The notes under the pieces were generated by a model that saw only the letters and a program-made list of their open reading frames with translations, did not search any database and was not told the origin of the DNA. The position numbers and the translations under genes were made by a program. Shown piece by piece: positions 8,623 through 17,783 of a stretch of DNA of 64,000 nucleotides. Every line of letters starts with the position of its first letter. Positions within the stretch are counted from its first letter, which is position 1. Source of the stretch: Acuticoccus yangtzensis (GTDB lineage: Bacteria; Pseudomonadota; Alphaproteobacteria; Rhizobiales; Amorphaceae); the NCBI RefSeq assembly GCF_001927245.1, contig NZ_MJUX01000001.1, forward strand, positions 186,001 to 250,000, given 5' to 3'.

Positions 8623-10617
8623 TCAGCCGAGCGTGAGACGCGCGACCGCGTAGGGTTTCAGGGTCAGCGGCCAGGCGACCGGCGCCTCGGGGAGCGGCCG
8701 CGCGGCGCTGCACGCGGCCTCGAAGGTCGTCTCGTCGAGCACCGCGCCGGTGGCCGCCTCGGCGCCCGGCAGCGCCACCTCCACTGCCTCGCCGGTCAGG
8801 TTGACGAGGACGAGCGTGCGTCCCGCGTCCGTTTCCACCGCCAGCGCCTTCACCACGCCCGGCCGGTCGGACGATGCCTCGAGCACCGCCCCGCCCGACA
8901 GCGCGGTGGCCAAGGCGACAGCGTGCCAGTTCGGCATCACCGCCGCGGGCGCCTCGTCGAACCAGGGGCGCGGCGCGTCGTCCGGGGCGTTGACGATGCC
9001 GGACGGACCCGCCACCGCCGCCAAGGTCACCGCGTCCACCCCGCCCTTGGCCGCTTCGGCGACGTAGCCGGTGTACCAGGCGGCGCCGAGCAGCGCCCTG
9101 TCGCGCGGGTCCACCCGGTTCATCGCCTGGCGGATGTTGTCAGGGTTCTCCGCCGGCACCGCGCCATAGGGGTTGGCGCGCATGGAGACGGCGATCGGGT
9201 AGACCCAATAGGGCCCGTCCCCAGCGAAGGCGCGCACGCTGCGGAAGGTGGACGGCAGCGTCTCCAGCGTCTCCATCACCGAGATGTCGTCGCCCGCGTG
9301 CACCACGGGCGCGCCGGAGTGGCCGACGAAATCGAACAGCCCTTTCGGCGGGCGCTTGCGGTTCAGCTCGGTGAAGTAGGAGAACATGCCCCCGCCGATG
9401 GGCACGTTGGGAAAGGCCGCCCGCGCCGCACCGGCCAGCGCCTCCCACGGCGGCGCCGGCGGGAAGGCGGTTCCTGGCAGCGTGCATTTGAGATCCGAGC
9501 CGGGCGACACGGCGATCCGCTCGAACGGGGCGTCCCCCACTGCGGCGGCGAGCGCGGCCATGTCCCGCTCCAGCACGGCCGGGTCGTCCGTCGGCGCCCC
9601 GGCGGGGTCCTCGCACGGCACCACCGCCTCCAGCACAAGCGGCGCGCCGACCGCTTCGCCCAGCGCCACGTAGGCGGCGATGGTGGCGGCATCGTGCCCC
9701 GCCCGCGCATCGAAATGGCAGACGAGGAAGGCGGGGTTCGCGGCGCGGATGAGGTCCGCCCTCTCCAGCGCCGCCGCCGTCCACTCCGCCGGCACCGCGA
9801 GGCCGATGCGCGGCACACGGGTGCCCGTCGGGCCGCCTACGGTGACGGTGGCGGGACCGTCTCCGGCGGCCCCACCCGTCGACACCTCGCCCGTCAGGCT
9901 CATGGTGACGGACTGGCTGAAGGTCTCGCCGCCCGGCATCGTATAGGGCCAGGGCTTGGCCAGCGGGCGGATGTAGGTCTTGAAGGACGCGTCCAGCCAG
10001 TTGCGGTGGTCCTCCATTTCGTAGGCGTCGCCCTCCATGCGGCAGGTGAGCGTAACACCGGGCGCGATCTCGTGGCTGACGGCGCGGATGTCCTGGAACG
10101 GACACGCCGGGTCGATCTCGGCCGGAAAGCGGCTCGTCTCGATGCTGCCGTCCGTGTGCTCGATCGTCACCGGATGGTCCACCACGCCGGCTAGCGGGTG
10201 CAGCACCACGAAGCCCGTGCGGTTGGTGAGGAAGTCCGTCTCCGGCGCACCGTCGGCGGTGAAGACGAGGCTGCCGTCCGCCCGCCCCTCGATCCGCGCC
10301 GCGTAGGAGAGCGCCTGCCCGCTGTCGCCGACGCGCGCGGTGTAGGTGACGGTGAAGCCGTCCGCCCTCTCGTCCACCTGAAGGCCGGAGATCTCGGCGT
10401 TGTAGGTGCCCCAATTCTTGTCGCGCGCCAGGAAGGCGATGCCGCGGATCGCCTCCACGCCGCCGATGCGGATGTAGCGCAGATTGCCCCCGTCGAGGTC
10501 GGCTTCCAGCACGCCGGCCTTGAGGCGGCGCATGGGCGCGACCGTTTCCTCGGTGCCGAAACGGGCGATGGCGGGGCTGAGGCGGGTCCTGGTTTCGGTC
10601 GTCAGCGGGTCGGTCAT
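8623..10617 (-). CDS. apnL: Putative D-apionate lactonase
   Basis: A 664-residue cytoplasmic protein without signal peptide. I assign it by overall resemblance (N-terminal beta-rich region with [24 protein letters not shown], then a TIM-barrel-like half from about residue 280) and by context: it ends an operon whose partners match the oxidative D-apionate route, in which ApnL opens D-apionolactone to D-apionate. The ATG overlaps the stop of the upstream ABC ATPase gene by one base. The alternative is a glycoside hydrolase-related protein acting on the imported sugar. No apiose dehydrogenase, which would supply the lactone, is seen nearby. Confidence 0.6.
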   Translation of the reverse strand: MTDPLTTETRTRLSPAIARFGTEETVAPMRRLKAGVLEADLDGGNLRYIRIGGVEAIRGIAFLARDKNWGTYNAEISGLQVDERADGFTVTYTARVGDSGQALSYAARIEGRADGSLVFTADGAPETDFLTNRTGFVVLHPLAGVVDHPVTIEHTDGSIETSRFPAEIDPACPFQDIRAVSHEIAPGVTLTCRMEGDAYEMEDHRNWLDASFKTYIRPLAKPWPYTMPGGETFSQSVTMSLTGEVSTGGAAGDGPATVTVGGPTGTRVPRIGLAVPAEWTAAALERADLIRAANPAFLVCHFDARAGHDAATIAAYVALGEAVGAPLVLEAVVPCEDPAGAPTDDPAVLERDMAALAAAVGDAPFERIAVSPGSDLKCTLPGTAFPPAPPWEALAGAARAAFPNVPIGGGMFSYFTELNRKRPPKGLFDFVGHSGAPVVHAGDDISVMETLETLPSTFRSVRAFAGDGPYWVYPIAVSMRANPYGAVPAENPDNIRQAMNRVDPRDRALLGAAWYTGYVAEAAKGGVDAVTLAAVAGPSGIVNAPDDAPRPWFDEAPAAVMPNWHAVALATALSGGAVLEASSDRPGVVKALAVETDAGRTLVLVNLTGEAVEVALPGAEAATGAVLDETTFEAACSAARPLPEAPVAWPLTLKPYAVARLTLG

Positions 10618-11693
10618 CAGCGGGCTCCCAGGGCGCGGCCGTCGGCGGTGAAGAGCGTTGTGCGGGCCATGTCGACGCTGAGCGGCAGGCGCGCGCCGGG
10701 CCGCTCCACCGTGTGGGCCGGCAGTTCGGCGGTGACTTCCACGTCACCGATGCGGAATTGGGTGTAGGTGCGCGTTCCGGTCGGCTGCACGAGGTCGATG
10801 AGTGCGTCGAGCCGACCGGTGGTCGGCCCCGCCTCGCCGGTGGAGCGCGACAGGTGTTCGGGGCGGATGCCGAGCGTCATCGGCCCGCTGGCGCCAGTCG
10901 CGGCCGGGGGCGCCGGCAACGTCTGCCCATCGGCGAGGCGGATGGCGCCGCCCTCCAGCGTCACCGGCAGGAAGTTCATCTGCGGCGAGCCGAGGAAGCC
11001 GGCGACGAACTGCGTCTTCGGCTGCTCGAACAGCTCCAGCGGCGGGCCCTGCTGCTCGATCCGCCCGTCGCGCAGCAGCACGATGCGGTCGGCGAGCGTC
11101 ATCGCCTCGATCTGGTCGTGGGTGACGTAGATGGTGGTCTTGCCGATCTCGTGGTGCAGGCGCTTGATCTCGGCGCGCATACCGTCACGCAACTGGGCGT
11201 CTAGGTTGGAGAGCGGCTCGTCGAACAGGAAGAGCCGCGCGTCGCGCACCACGGCGCGGCCGATGGCGACGCGCTGGCGCTGCCCGCCGGAGAGCTGGCG
11301 CGGCTGGCGGCCGAGAAGCGCCGTGATGCCCAGCATCTCCGCCGCCTCGCCGACGCGCCGCTTCACCTCCGCCTCGGGCGCCTTGCGGGCGCGCAGGCCG
11401 AAGGCGATGTTCTCGAACACCGAGAGGTAGGGATAGAGCGCGTAGTTCTGGAACACCATGGCGATGTTCCGGTCCCGCGGGCGCTGGTGGTTCACCACCT
11501 CCCCGTCGATGGCGATGGTCCCGCGCGTCACCTCCTCCAGCCCGGCGATGGTGCGCAACAACGTGGACTTGCCGCAGCCGGACGGGCCGACGAAGACGCA
11601 GAACTCCCCCTCCGGCACGGTCAGGTCGATGCCCTTCAGCGCCTCCATGGAGCCGTAGAATTTGTGGAGACCTTGGATGTCGAGACGCGACAT
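10617..11693 (-). CDS. Sugar ABC transporter ATP-binding protein (UgpC/MalK type)
   Basis: A 358-residue ATPase of the CUT1 sugar importer class. Walker A GPSGCGKST, signature LSGGQRQR, Walker B LFLFDEP and the H-loop THD are intact, and a C-terminal TOBE-like region follows FVAGFLGSPQMNF, as in UgpC, MalK and MsmX. It serves the two permeases encoded just upstream; the gap to the permease stop is three bases. Such ATPases may be shared between several importers. The cluster suggests the cargo is an apiose-related sugar or sugar acid. Confidence 0.88.
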   Translation of the reverse strand: MSRLDIQGLHKFYGSMEALKGIDLTVPEGEFCVFVGPSGCGKSTLLRTIAGLEEVTRGTIAIDGEVVNHQRPRDRNIAMVFQNYALYPYLSVFENIAFGLRARKAPEAEVKRRVGEAAEMLGITALLGRQPRQLSGGQRQRVAIGRAVVRDARLFLFDEPLSNLDAQLRDGMRAEIKRLHHEIGKTTIYVTHDQIEAMTLADRIVLLRDGRIEQQGPPLELFEQPKTQFVAGFLGSPQMNFLPVTLEGGAIRLADGQTLPAPPAATGASGPMTLGIRPEHLSRSTGEAGPTTGRLDALIDLVQPTGTRTYTQFRIGDVEVTAELPAHTVERPGARLPLSVDMARTTLFTADGRALGAR

Positions 11694-11696
11694 GAT

Positions 11697-12527
11697 CTAT
11701 CCCTTGACGGCGCCGAGCGAGATGCCGCGCACGAGGTAGCGTTGCAGGAAGGCGACGACGATGAAGATCGGCACGGTGCCCAGCATCGACATCGCTGCGA
11801 TCTTGGCCCAAAAGTTGGACTGCCCGCCGAAATAGTGCGTGACCTGCACCGGAAACGTGGTGACTTCGTTGCGCGTGAGGATGAGCGCGAAGATGAACTC
11901 GTTCCACGCGAAGACGAAGGTGAAGACGGCGGTGGCGAAGAGGCCGCCGCGCACCATCGGCAGCACCACCTTGACGAACACCTGCCAGCGGTTCAGCCCG
12001 TCCACCAGCGCGGCTTCCTCCAGCTCCAGCGGAACGTCCTGCACGTAACCCTTCATCATCCAGATGACGTAAGGCAGGTTGAACGCGGTATAGAGAAGGA
12101 TGAGGCCCGTATAAGTGTCGACCAACCCCAGTGTGACGAAGAGCAAGAACACCGGGAAGACGATGACGATGGGCGGGATCATCCGATTGGAGATGATCCA
12201 GTCGGAGAAGAGATTGCCGCCGGTCCTGTAGCGCGCGATCGAATAGGCGCACATGGTGCCCAGCAGCATGGCGAAGACGGTCGACACTCCGGCGATGAAG
12301 AGCGAGTTGAACACCGTTTCCGCATCCCCGTCCTTGAACAGGACGAGGAAGTTGGCGAACTGGATGTTCTCCGGCACCCACACCGGCGGATAGGCGAAGA
12401 TCTCCTCCGGCGTCTTGAAGGCGATGATCGCGAGCCAGTAGATCGGGAACAGGAAGAAGACGAGGACGGCCAGCGCCAGGACGAGGCGCAAGGACAGCCC
12501 AAGTCCGCGTTCGGGGTGGAGCCTCAT
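11697..12527 (-). CDS. Carbohydrate ABC transporter permease (MalG type)
   Basis: A 276-residue permease starting at MRLHPERGLGLSLRLVLALAVL, with about six membrane segments. The EAA loop is visible as ELEEAALVDGLNRWQVFVKVVLPM. The ATG overlaps the stop of the partner permease by four bases (ATGA), implying translational coupling and heterodimer assembly. The large loop after the first segment is typical of MalG-like subunits. Confidence 0.87.
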   Translation of the reverse strand: MRLHPERGLGLSLRLVLALAVLVFFLFPIYWLAIIAFKTPEEIFAYPPVWVPENIQFANFLVLFKDGDAETVFNSLFIAGVSTVFAMLLGTMCAYSIARYRTGGNLFSDWIISNRMIPPIVIVFPVFLLFVTLGLVDTYTGLILLYTAFNLPYVIWMMKGYVQDVPLELEEAALVDGLNRWQVFVKVVLPMVRGGLFATAVFTFVFAWNEFIFALILTRNEVTTFPVQVTHYFGGQSNFWAKIAAMSMLGTVPIFIVVAFLQRYLVRGISLGAVKG

Positions 12528-13450
12528 CGGTCGATCTCGATCTTGCGCAACACGATCGTCACCGTGACGGCCAGGATGATGATGACCATAAAGGCCATCG
12601 CCGCCGTATAGGACGTCTCGAACTGCTGGAACCCTTGGACGTAGGCGTAGATGGAGATGGTCTCCGTCATGGTGCCCGGCCCGCCTTTGGTGAGCGCCCA
12701 GACGACATCGAACAGGCGGAAGAGGTCCAGCGCGCGGATCAGCACCGCGATCGCCACCACCGGCCAGATGGACGGGAGCACCACCAGGCGGAAGGTGCGC
12801 CACCAGGACGCCCCGTCGAGCTCCGCCGCCTCCATCTGCGACTGGTCGACATTCTGCAGCGCCGCCCACAGGAGCAGGAACATGAACGGCGTCCACTGCC
12901 ACACCTCGGCGAGGATGATCGCCGGGTAGACGAGGTTCGGGTCCACCGACCACAGCAGCGTCTGTTCCGTGCCGGTGATCCAGCCGATGATCTGGTTGAT
13001 CGGGCCGTAGCGATTGTCGAGCAGCAGCCGCCACGTCGCCCCCGCTACAATGGGCGAGACGAGGACCGGCAGCACCAGAAGCGTGACGAAGATCGGCCGC
13101 CCCGGCAGCCGGTCGAGGAAGAGGTAGGCCATGGCAAGGCCGAGCAGCAGCTCCAGCGGCAGCGCGACGGCGACGAAGATCAGCGTGTGGGCCAGCGCCT
13201 TCCAGAAGCGCGTGTCGTTGAGCAGCGTCTTGTAGTGGATGAAGCCGTTGTAGGAAAAGTCCTGGTCGAACATCGTGATGTTCTGGACGCTCTTCATCGC
13301 GGTGTAGATCACCGGGAAGAGGCCGATGAGGAGGATCACCGCCACGGCGGGAAGGATCATCCAATACTTGAACCCTGTGCCGCGCGGGCGGCGGCGCACG
13401 GGCCGCGCGCCCGCCTCCGCGGACAAGGGGAAGGGATCGGCCTGCGTCAT
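12524..13450 (-). CDS. Carbohydrate ABC transporter permease (MalF type)
   Basis: A 308-residue permease with a basic, Pro-rich cytoplasmic N-terminus and six membrane segments starting near residue 28. The EAA loop reads QMEAAELDGASWWRTFRLVVLPSIWP. It pairs with the MalG-type subunit encoded next. About 76 bases separate its start from the stop of the binding-protein gene. GC content and codon use match the rest of the cluster. Confidence 0.87.
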   Translation of the reverse strand: MTQADPFPLSAEAGARPVRRRPRGTGFKYWMILPAVAVILLIGLFPVIYTAMKSVQNITMFDQDFSYNGFIHYKTLLNDTRFWKALAHTLIFVAVALPLELLLGLAMAYLFLDRLPGRPIFVTLLVLPVLVSPIVAGATWRLLLDNRYGPINQIIGWITGTEQTLLWSVDPNLVYPAIILAEVWQWTPFMFLLLWAALQNVDQSQMEAAELDGASWWRTFRLVVLPSIWPVVAIAVLIRALDLFRLFDVVWALTKGGPGTMTETISIYAYVQGFQQFETSYTAAMAFMVIIILAVTVTIVLRKIEIDR

Positions 13451-13526
13451 CCCCGCCCCCGCCGCGTCATGCGGACCTCATGGGGGGCGCGGCGCGCCCC
13501 CCTCACCTCATCGGCCATCGGCACCA

Positions 13527-14972
13527 TCACGCAGGATAGGCCGCCGGGTTGGACGCCCACGACGCATAAGCCGCCTTCTGCTTTTCGAGGCCGATGCGCT
13601 CGGTCAGCGAATCCCACTGCGCCGCCGCGTCGTCCAGGATCGCCTTCGGGTCCTCGCCCGACCACAGCCGCGTGACGGATTGGCGGATCACCTCCTCGTA
13701 ACGGTCGGTCTGGATGATCGAGAGGTCGAGCAGGCCGTTCACCGCACCGTCCTGCAGCGCCTGGAGGTACTGCGGCGCCTCCGGCCAGCGGGACTTGTAT
13801 TCCTCCGACGCGAAGTGGCTGTCGCGGAACGGGTCGCGCAGAGCATAGGGAAGCTGCACGCGCTGCAGGCTGATCTCGGCCGAATTCAGCCATTGGCAGA
13901 AGAGGTAGGCCGCCTCCTTATTGCGCGAGGAGGAGGACACGCCGAGCGCGAAGCCGAGCGCGAGCTGCGGATGGCCGCCCGGCGTCATCGCATAGCCGAC
14001 CTTGCCGCCGATGGTGGATTTCGGCACCCAGGACAGCGCCTCGGTGTCGGTGCCGTAGCCCGCCGCCCAGCGCCCATAAGGCGGCCAGGAGACCGTCATC
14101 GCCGTGTCACCGGCGAGGAAGGCGGCGAGGTTTTCCACGAAGCCCCATGTCTGGACGCCCTTCGGCATCCATTTGTTTTCCGCCACCCAATCGGTGAACA
14201 CCTTCACGCCGACGTCGCTGTTGATCGTCGCCTTCATGGTGTCGGGGTCGAAGAAGCGCCCTCCTTCGTTGCGGAAGCGCTCCTGGAACATCAGCGCGCC
14301 ATAGGTCGATTCACGCATGAAGCCGGCGCCGTAGATCTTGCCGTCCGACCACTCGGTGATGAAGGCGCCGACATCGTCGAACTCCTTCCAGGTGGTCGGC
14401 GGGACGGGCAGATCATAGCCCATCTCGGCCTTGAATTCGGACTGCAATGCCGGGTCGTTCAGAACGTCGGTGCGGTAGTAGAGCACCAGAACGTCCCCGT
14501 CGTCGGGCAGGCCGTAGATGGTGCCGTCCACCTTCATCTGATTGTCGCGGTAGACCGGGGCGATGGTTTCGAGCTCCGGCCCGTAGCCGTATTTCTCCAC
14601 GTAAGAGTCGAGCGGCTCCAGGGCGCCGGCGCGCACGAGGTCCGGCATCCACGCCGGGACGACGTTCAGCGCGTCGTAGGCGCCGGTGCCGGCGCGGTGC
14701 TCCTGCAGGATCTTCGTGAACATCTCCGAGGTCGGCACTTCGACGATGTTGACCTTGATCCCCGTCGCCTCCTCCCACATCGGGCCGGAGAAGTTGAGCG
14801 GGTCCAGCGCCTGCAGCCCCGCCTCCCAGACGACGGTGACCTCGGAGCCGCGGAAGGCCTGCGCGGCCTCCACGGCCTTTTGCGCGGCCTGCGCATTGGC
14901 AAGGCGCGGCCAGCCGACCGCGGACAGCCCCGCGAGCGCGCCCGAGCCGATGACGAATTGGCGTCGATCCAT
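13527..14972 (-). CDS. Extracellular solute-binding protein, family 1 (sugar importer)
   Basis: A 481-residue SBP_bac_1-type protein. The N-terminus MDRRQFVIGSGALAGLSAVGW has adjacent arginines followed by Q-F-V and a hydrophobic stretch ending LANAQA, resembling a Tat signal peptide with an AxA-type cleavage site. The mature part has the two-lobe pattern of CUT1 binding proteins. I start it at ATG 14972. It delivers substrate to the two permeases downstream. Its family differs from the pentose-type binding proteins used to discover apiose pathways, so it may bind a glycoside or oligosaccharide rather than free apiose. Confidence 0.85.
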   Translation of the reverse strand: MDRRQFVIGSGALAGLSAVGWPRLANAQAAQKAVEAAQAFRGSEVTVVWEAGLQALDPLNFSGPMWEEATGIKVNIVEVPTSEMFTKILQEHRAGTGAYDALNVVPAWMPDLVRAGALEPLDSYVEKYGYGPELETIAPVYRDNQMKVDGTIYGLPDDGDVLVLYYRTDVLNDPALQSEFKAEMGYDLPVPPTTWKEFDDVGAFITEWSDGKIYGAGFMRESTYGALMFQERFRNEGGRFFDPDTMKATINSDVGVKVFTDWVAENKWMPKGVQTWGFVENLAAFLAGDTAMTVSWPPYGRWAAGYGTDTEALSWVPKSTIGGKVGYAMTPGGHPQLALGFALGVSSSSRNKEAAYLFCQWLNSAEISLQRVQLPYALRDPFRDSHFASEEYKSRWPEAPQYLQALQDGAVNGLLDLSIIQTDRYEEVIRQSVTRLWSGEDPKAILDDAAAQWDSLTERIGLEKQKAAYASWASNPAAYPA

Positions 14973-15058
14973 CCGTTCCTCCCTGGCCCGAAGGCCCCTG
15001 TTGTGCGGCCGTCGTGTCGCGGCCTTTGGGTCCCGGTGTCGCCGCCGGGCCGGTTCGC

Positions 15059-16093
15059 TCAGGCGCGCGCGGCGAGGCGCGCCTTGAAGGCGTCGGTGGT
15101 GAGCACGGCGCGGTTGACGACGCCTTCGGGCATGCGCCCCGCGGCGAGCGCCTTCATGGCCGCCACGTCCGCCGCGCCGTTGCCGGCGAAGCACTCGTCG
15201 GTCCAGCACAAGGCGTGCGGCGCGGCGATGACGGTGTCGAGGGTGAAGAGCGGCTCGTCGGCGGGCGCGGGCTCGACGTCGAACACGTCGAGACCCGCCC
15301 CGGCGAGGCGCCCGGCCTTGAGCGCATCGTACAGCGCCACCTGGTCGACGATGGGCCCGCGCGCGGTGTTGATGAGGTAGGCCGTGGGCTTCATCAGCGC
15401 CAATCGCTCGGCGTTGACGATGTGGTGGGTCTCCTCGTTCAGCGGCACCGACACGGACAGGATGTCGGCGCGGCGGAACAGCTCCTCCAGCCCCGCCAGC
15501 TCGACGCCGAGCGCGGTCGCCAAAGCCGGGTCCGCGTAGGGGTCGTGGGCGATGAACTCGAGGCCGAAGGGCGCGGCCATGCGGAACACCTCGGCGCCGA
15601 TATTGCCGATGCCGAGCTGGCCGAACGTCTTGCCGACGAGGCCCGTCCCCATGTGGTCGACGCGCGCCGCCCAGCCCTCCGGCCCGCCGCGCACCAGACG
15701 GTCCTTGATGACGAGCTTCTGCGTCAACGCCAGCATGAAGGTGACGACCGACACCGCCACCGGCCGCCGCACGCCGGACGGGGTGATGACGAGGGCGATC
15801 CCGGCCGCGGTGCAGGCCGCAACGTCCACATTGTCGTAGCCGACGCCGAAGCGGGCGACGGCCATCAAGGTGCCGCTCGCCGGGATCGACTGGGTGGTGA
15901 AACGCGGCGCCAGCAGGATGAGGCCGTGGCACCCTTCGAGCCCCGCGGCGGGAATGACGCCGTCCACCGGCTCCACCCACACCATCTCGATGGCGGGATC
16001 GTCCTGGAGCGGGGCGAGGTCGAACATCGGGAACGTCAGGCTCCCGTCCGGCTTGCGGAAGTCGCCCGACAGCGCGACCTTGAAGCGGGCCAT
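15059..16093 (-). CDS. D-isomer-specific 2-hydroxyacid dehydrogenase
   Basis: A 344-residue NAD(P)-dependent dehydrogenase. The nucleotide-binding GIGNIGAEVFRMAAPFG, the catalytic Arg in INTARGPIVD, a Glu in DVFDVEP and His in TVIAAPHALCW form the familiar R-E-H set. It may interconvert glycolate/glyoxylate or a related 2-hydroxyacid; glycolate is a predicted product of the RuBisCO-like protein in this island, but that link is inference. The start overlaps the aldolase stop by one base, so the two are co-translated. Phosphoglycerate dehydrogenase-like alternatives lack the ACT domain and would be longer. Confidence 0.82.
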   Translation of the reverse strand: MARFKVALSGDFRKPDGSLTFPMFDLAPLQDDPAIEMVWVEPVDGVIPAAGLEGCHGLILLAPRFTTQSIPASGTLMAVARFGVGYDNVDVAACTAAGIALVITPSGVRRPVAVSVVTFMLALTQKLVIKDRLVRGGPEGWAARVDHMGTGLVGKTFGQLGIGNIGAEVFRMAAPFGLEFIAHDPYADPALATALGVELAGLEELFRRADILSVSVPLNEETHHIVNAERLALMKPTAYLINTARGPIVDQVALYDALKAGRLAGAGLDVFDVEPAPADEPLFTLDTVIAAPHALCWTDECFAGNGAADVAAMKALAAGRMPEGVVNRAVLTTDAFKARLAARA

Positions 16094-16884
16094 CAGCCGC
16101 GCGCCCCGCCCGCGCCCGCACCTTGGCGGATGGCGTCCACCGCGGCGGCCAGCGCATCGCGGAACACCCACACGTCGCCGGAATAGGCGATGAGGTCGAA
16201 CCCCTCCTTGTGCAGCGCCACGCCCTCGGCGACGGTCGGCACCAGGCGGCCGAGCGACTTGCCGTGGCGCCGCGTCGCGGCGATCGTGTTCGCGATGGCG
16301 GCCTTGAAGTCCGGGTGGTCGAACTGGCCCGGAATGCCGAGCGAGGCCGACAGGTCGAAGTGGCCGACCCACAGGTTGTCGATGCCCTCGGTCGCGGCGA
16401 TCTCGTCCGCGTTCTCGGCGCCGGCGGCGGTCTCGATCTGCGCGAAGATGGTGGTGCGCCGGTTGGCGGCGGCGAGCTTGTCCAGCACCGCGCCGGCCGC
16501 ATAATTGTCGTGCGCCATGCCGAGGCCGACGCCGCGACTCCCCTCCGGCGCATACTTCACCGCGGACACGATGGCGCGCGCCTCTTCTGCGTTGTTCACC
16601 ATCGGCACCATGATGCCCTCGGCGCCCATGTCGAGCACGCGGGCGATGTGGTCGGTGGTTTTGGAGGGGCTGCGCACGATCATCGGCAGCTGCGCCGCTT
16701 CCATGTAACGCACGGCCGACTTCACGGTTTCGACGGAGAAACCGGAGTGCTCCATATCGAATAGAACGAACTCGCATCCGGCATTCTTCATGAGATGCCC
16801 GATGCCCGGCGTTGCGAATTCAACAACGAAGTGGCCGACAGCGAGACCGCCGCGCGCCATATCTTTGAGCATGCGCTGGGTCAA
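16093..16884 (-). CDS. HpcH/HpaI-family class II aldolase
   Basis: A 263-residue TIM-barrel protein of the 2,4-dihydroxyhept-2-enedioate / 2-keto-3-deoxysugar acid aldolase family. Conserved segments include FVLFDMEHSGF, MVPMVNNAEEA, FAQIETAAG (metal-binding Glu) and DNLWVGHFDLSASLG (metal-binding Asp). It is the first gene of the operon that includes the dehydrogenase, sugar importer and lactonase. It is not a known step of the D-apionate route, so it may process a side product or another sugar acid brought in by the same importer. Start at ATG 16884, 33-73 bases from a well-formed promoter and operator. Confidence 0.82.
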   Translation of the reverse strand: MTQRMLKDMARGGLAVGHFVVEFATPGIGHLMKNAGCEFVLFDMEHSGFSVETVKSAVRYMEAAQLPMIVRSPSKTTDHIARVLDMGAEGIMVPMVNNAEEARAIVSAVKYAPEGSRGVGLGMAHDNYAAGAVLDKLAAANRRTTIFAQIETAAGAENADEIAATEGIDNLWVGHFDLSASLGIPGQFDHPDFKAAIANTIAATRRHGKSLGRLVPTVAEGVALHKEGFDLIAYSGDVWVFRDALAAAVDAIRQGAGAGGARG

Positions 16885-16929
16885 CGCTGCCCTCCCTGTT
16901 CTTCCGGCTTATTTAGTCTTGGGCTGCCG

Positions 16930-16958
16930 GTATATTGTGAACAGGTTATACCAGTTAA
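16930..16958 (-). promoter_or_regulatory. Promoter with GntR-type operator upstream of the aldolase operon
   Basis: On the minus strand there is a -35-like TTAACT (16958-16953), a 17-base spacer and a -10-like ATATAC (16935-16930). The spacer contains the imperfect palindrome CTGGTATAACCTG (16954-16942). This is where a repressor would block RNA polymerase. The same half-site pattern occurs at 21461-21473 ahead of apnO, and an FCD-family GntR gene lies between the two. Sites of TGGT-N3-ACCA form are typical of FadR-subfamily regulators. Confidence 0.6.
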
Positions 16959-17009
16959 TTCGCACGTCAAGCACGCCGCACCCGACCGGCGGCGCTTTTC
17001 TTCTCGCCG

Positions 17010-17738
17010 TCAGGGATGGTGGACGTAGAGCGCGGACGACCTGTCGAGGTGGTCGCGCATCGCACCCGCGGCGCCCTCCTCGTCGTGGGCGGCCACGAGG
17101 TCGACAACGCGCCTGTGCTCGGCCAGCGTCACGTCCTCCGCGCCGGACCAGTGCAGGAGGGCGTGGTGATATTCGAACAGCCACCGCAGCATCGCCTCGC
17201 TGACGGTCTCGATGATCGGGTTCCCGCTCATCGCCGCAATGCGGGTGTGGAAGCGCATGTCCGCCGCGACGAAGGCGGGCGCGTCGCCGCGGTGGCCGGC
17301 CTGCTCGTCCACCAGCGCCGTCAGATCGGCGATGTCGTCCGGCGTCGCATTGCGCGCGGCAAGGCGCACGACGCCGGTCTCGAACAAGCGCCGCGCCTCC
17401 TTCAGATATTCGAGGTTGGACGGCTCAACCGAGAGGAGCAGTCGCGCCACCTCGTTCATCTGCTCCACGGCAAGATCGGTGGAGAAGACGTTGACGCGGC
17501 TCCTCTCGCCATGGGCGATGGTGATGAGGCCCTTGTTCTGGAGCGACTGCAGCGCCTCGCGGATCGCCGGGCGGCCGACGCCGAAGCGCTCCATCAGGTC
17601 GCGCTCGGAGGGCAGCGTGTCGCCGGGCTTCAGCTCGGTGCCGATCATCGCGTGCAGGCGCTCGAACACGAGATCGGAGAGCTTGCGCCGTATGATGCGC
17701 TCCGGCGCCGCGTCGTCTCCCGTGCGTTGATTGCTCAA
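17010..17738 (-). CDS. GntR-family regulator with FCD domain (FadR subfamily)
   Basis: A 242-residue transcription factor. Residues about 15-85 are the winged helix-turn-helix (KPGDTLPSERDLMERFGVGRPAIREALQSLQNKGL). The rest is an FCD ligand-binding domain with the metal-type histidines and Asp in DMRFHTRIAAMSGN and LAEHRRVVD. It lies 45 bases after the DUF1537 kinase gene on the same strand and is probably co-transcribed with it. The likely ligand is an intermediate of the apionate route, and the likely operators are the paired palindromes at 16942-16954 and 21461-21473. Confidence 0.88.
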   Translation of the reverse strand: MSNQRTGDDAAPERIIRRKLSDLVFERLHAMIGTELKPGDTLPSERDLMERFGVGRPAIREALQSLQNKGLITIAHGERSRVNVFSTDLAVEQMNEVARLLLSVEPSNLEYLKEARRLFETGVVRLAARNATPDDIADLTALVDEQAGHRGDAPAFVAADMRFHTRIAAMSGNPIIETVSEAMLRWLFEYHHALLHWSGAEDVTLAEHRRVVDLVAAHDEEGAAGAMRDHLDRSSALYVHHP

Positions 17739-17783
17739 AGGCCTCGCCCCCGTCTGCCGCCCCGTTCCGGCGGCCGCCTCACG

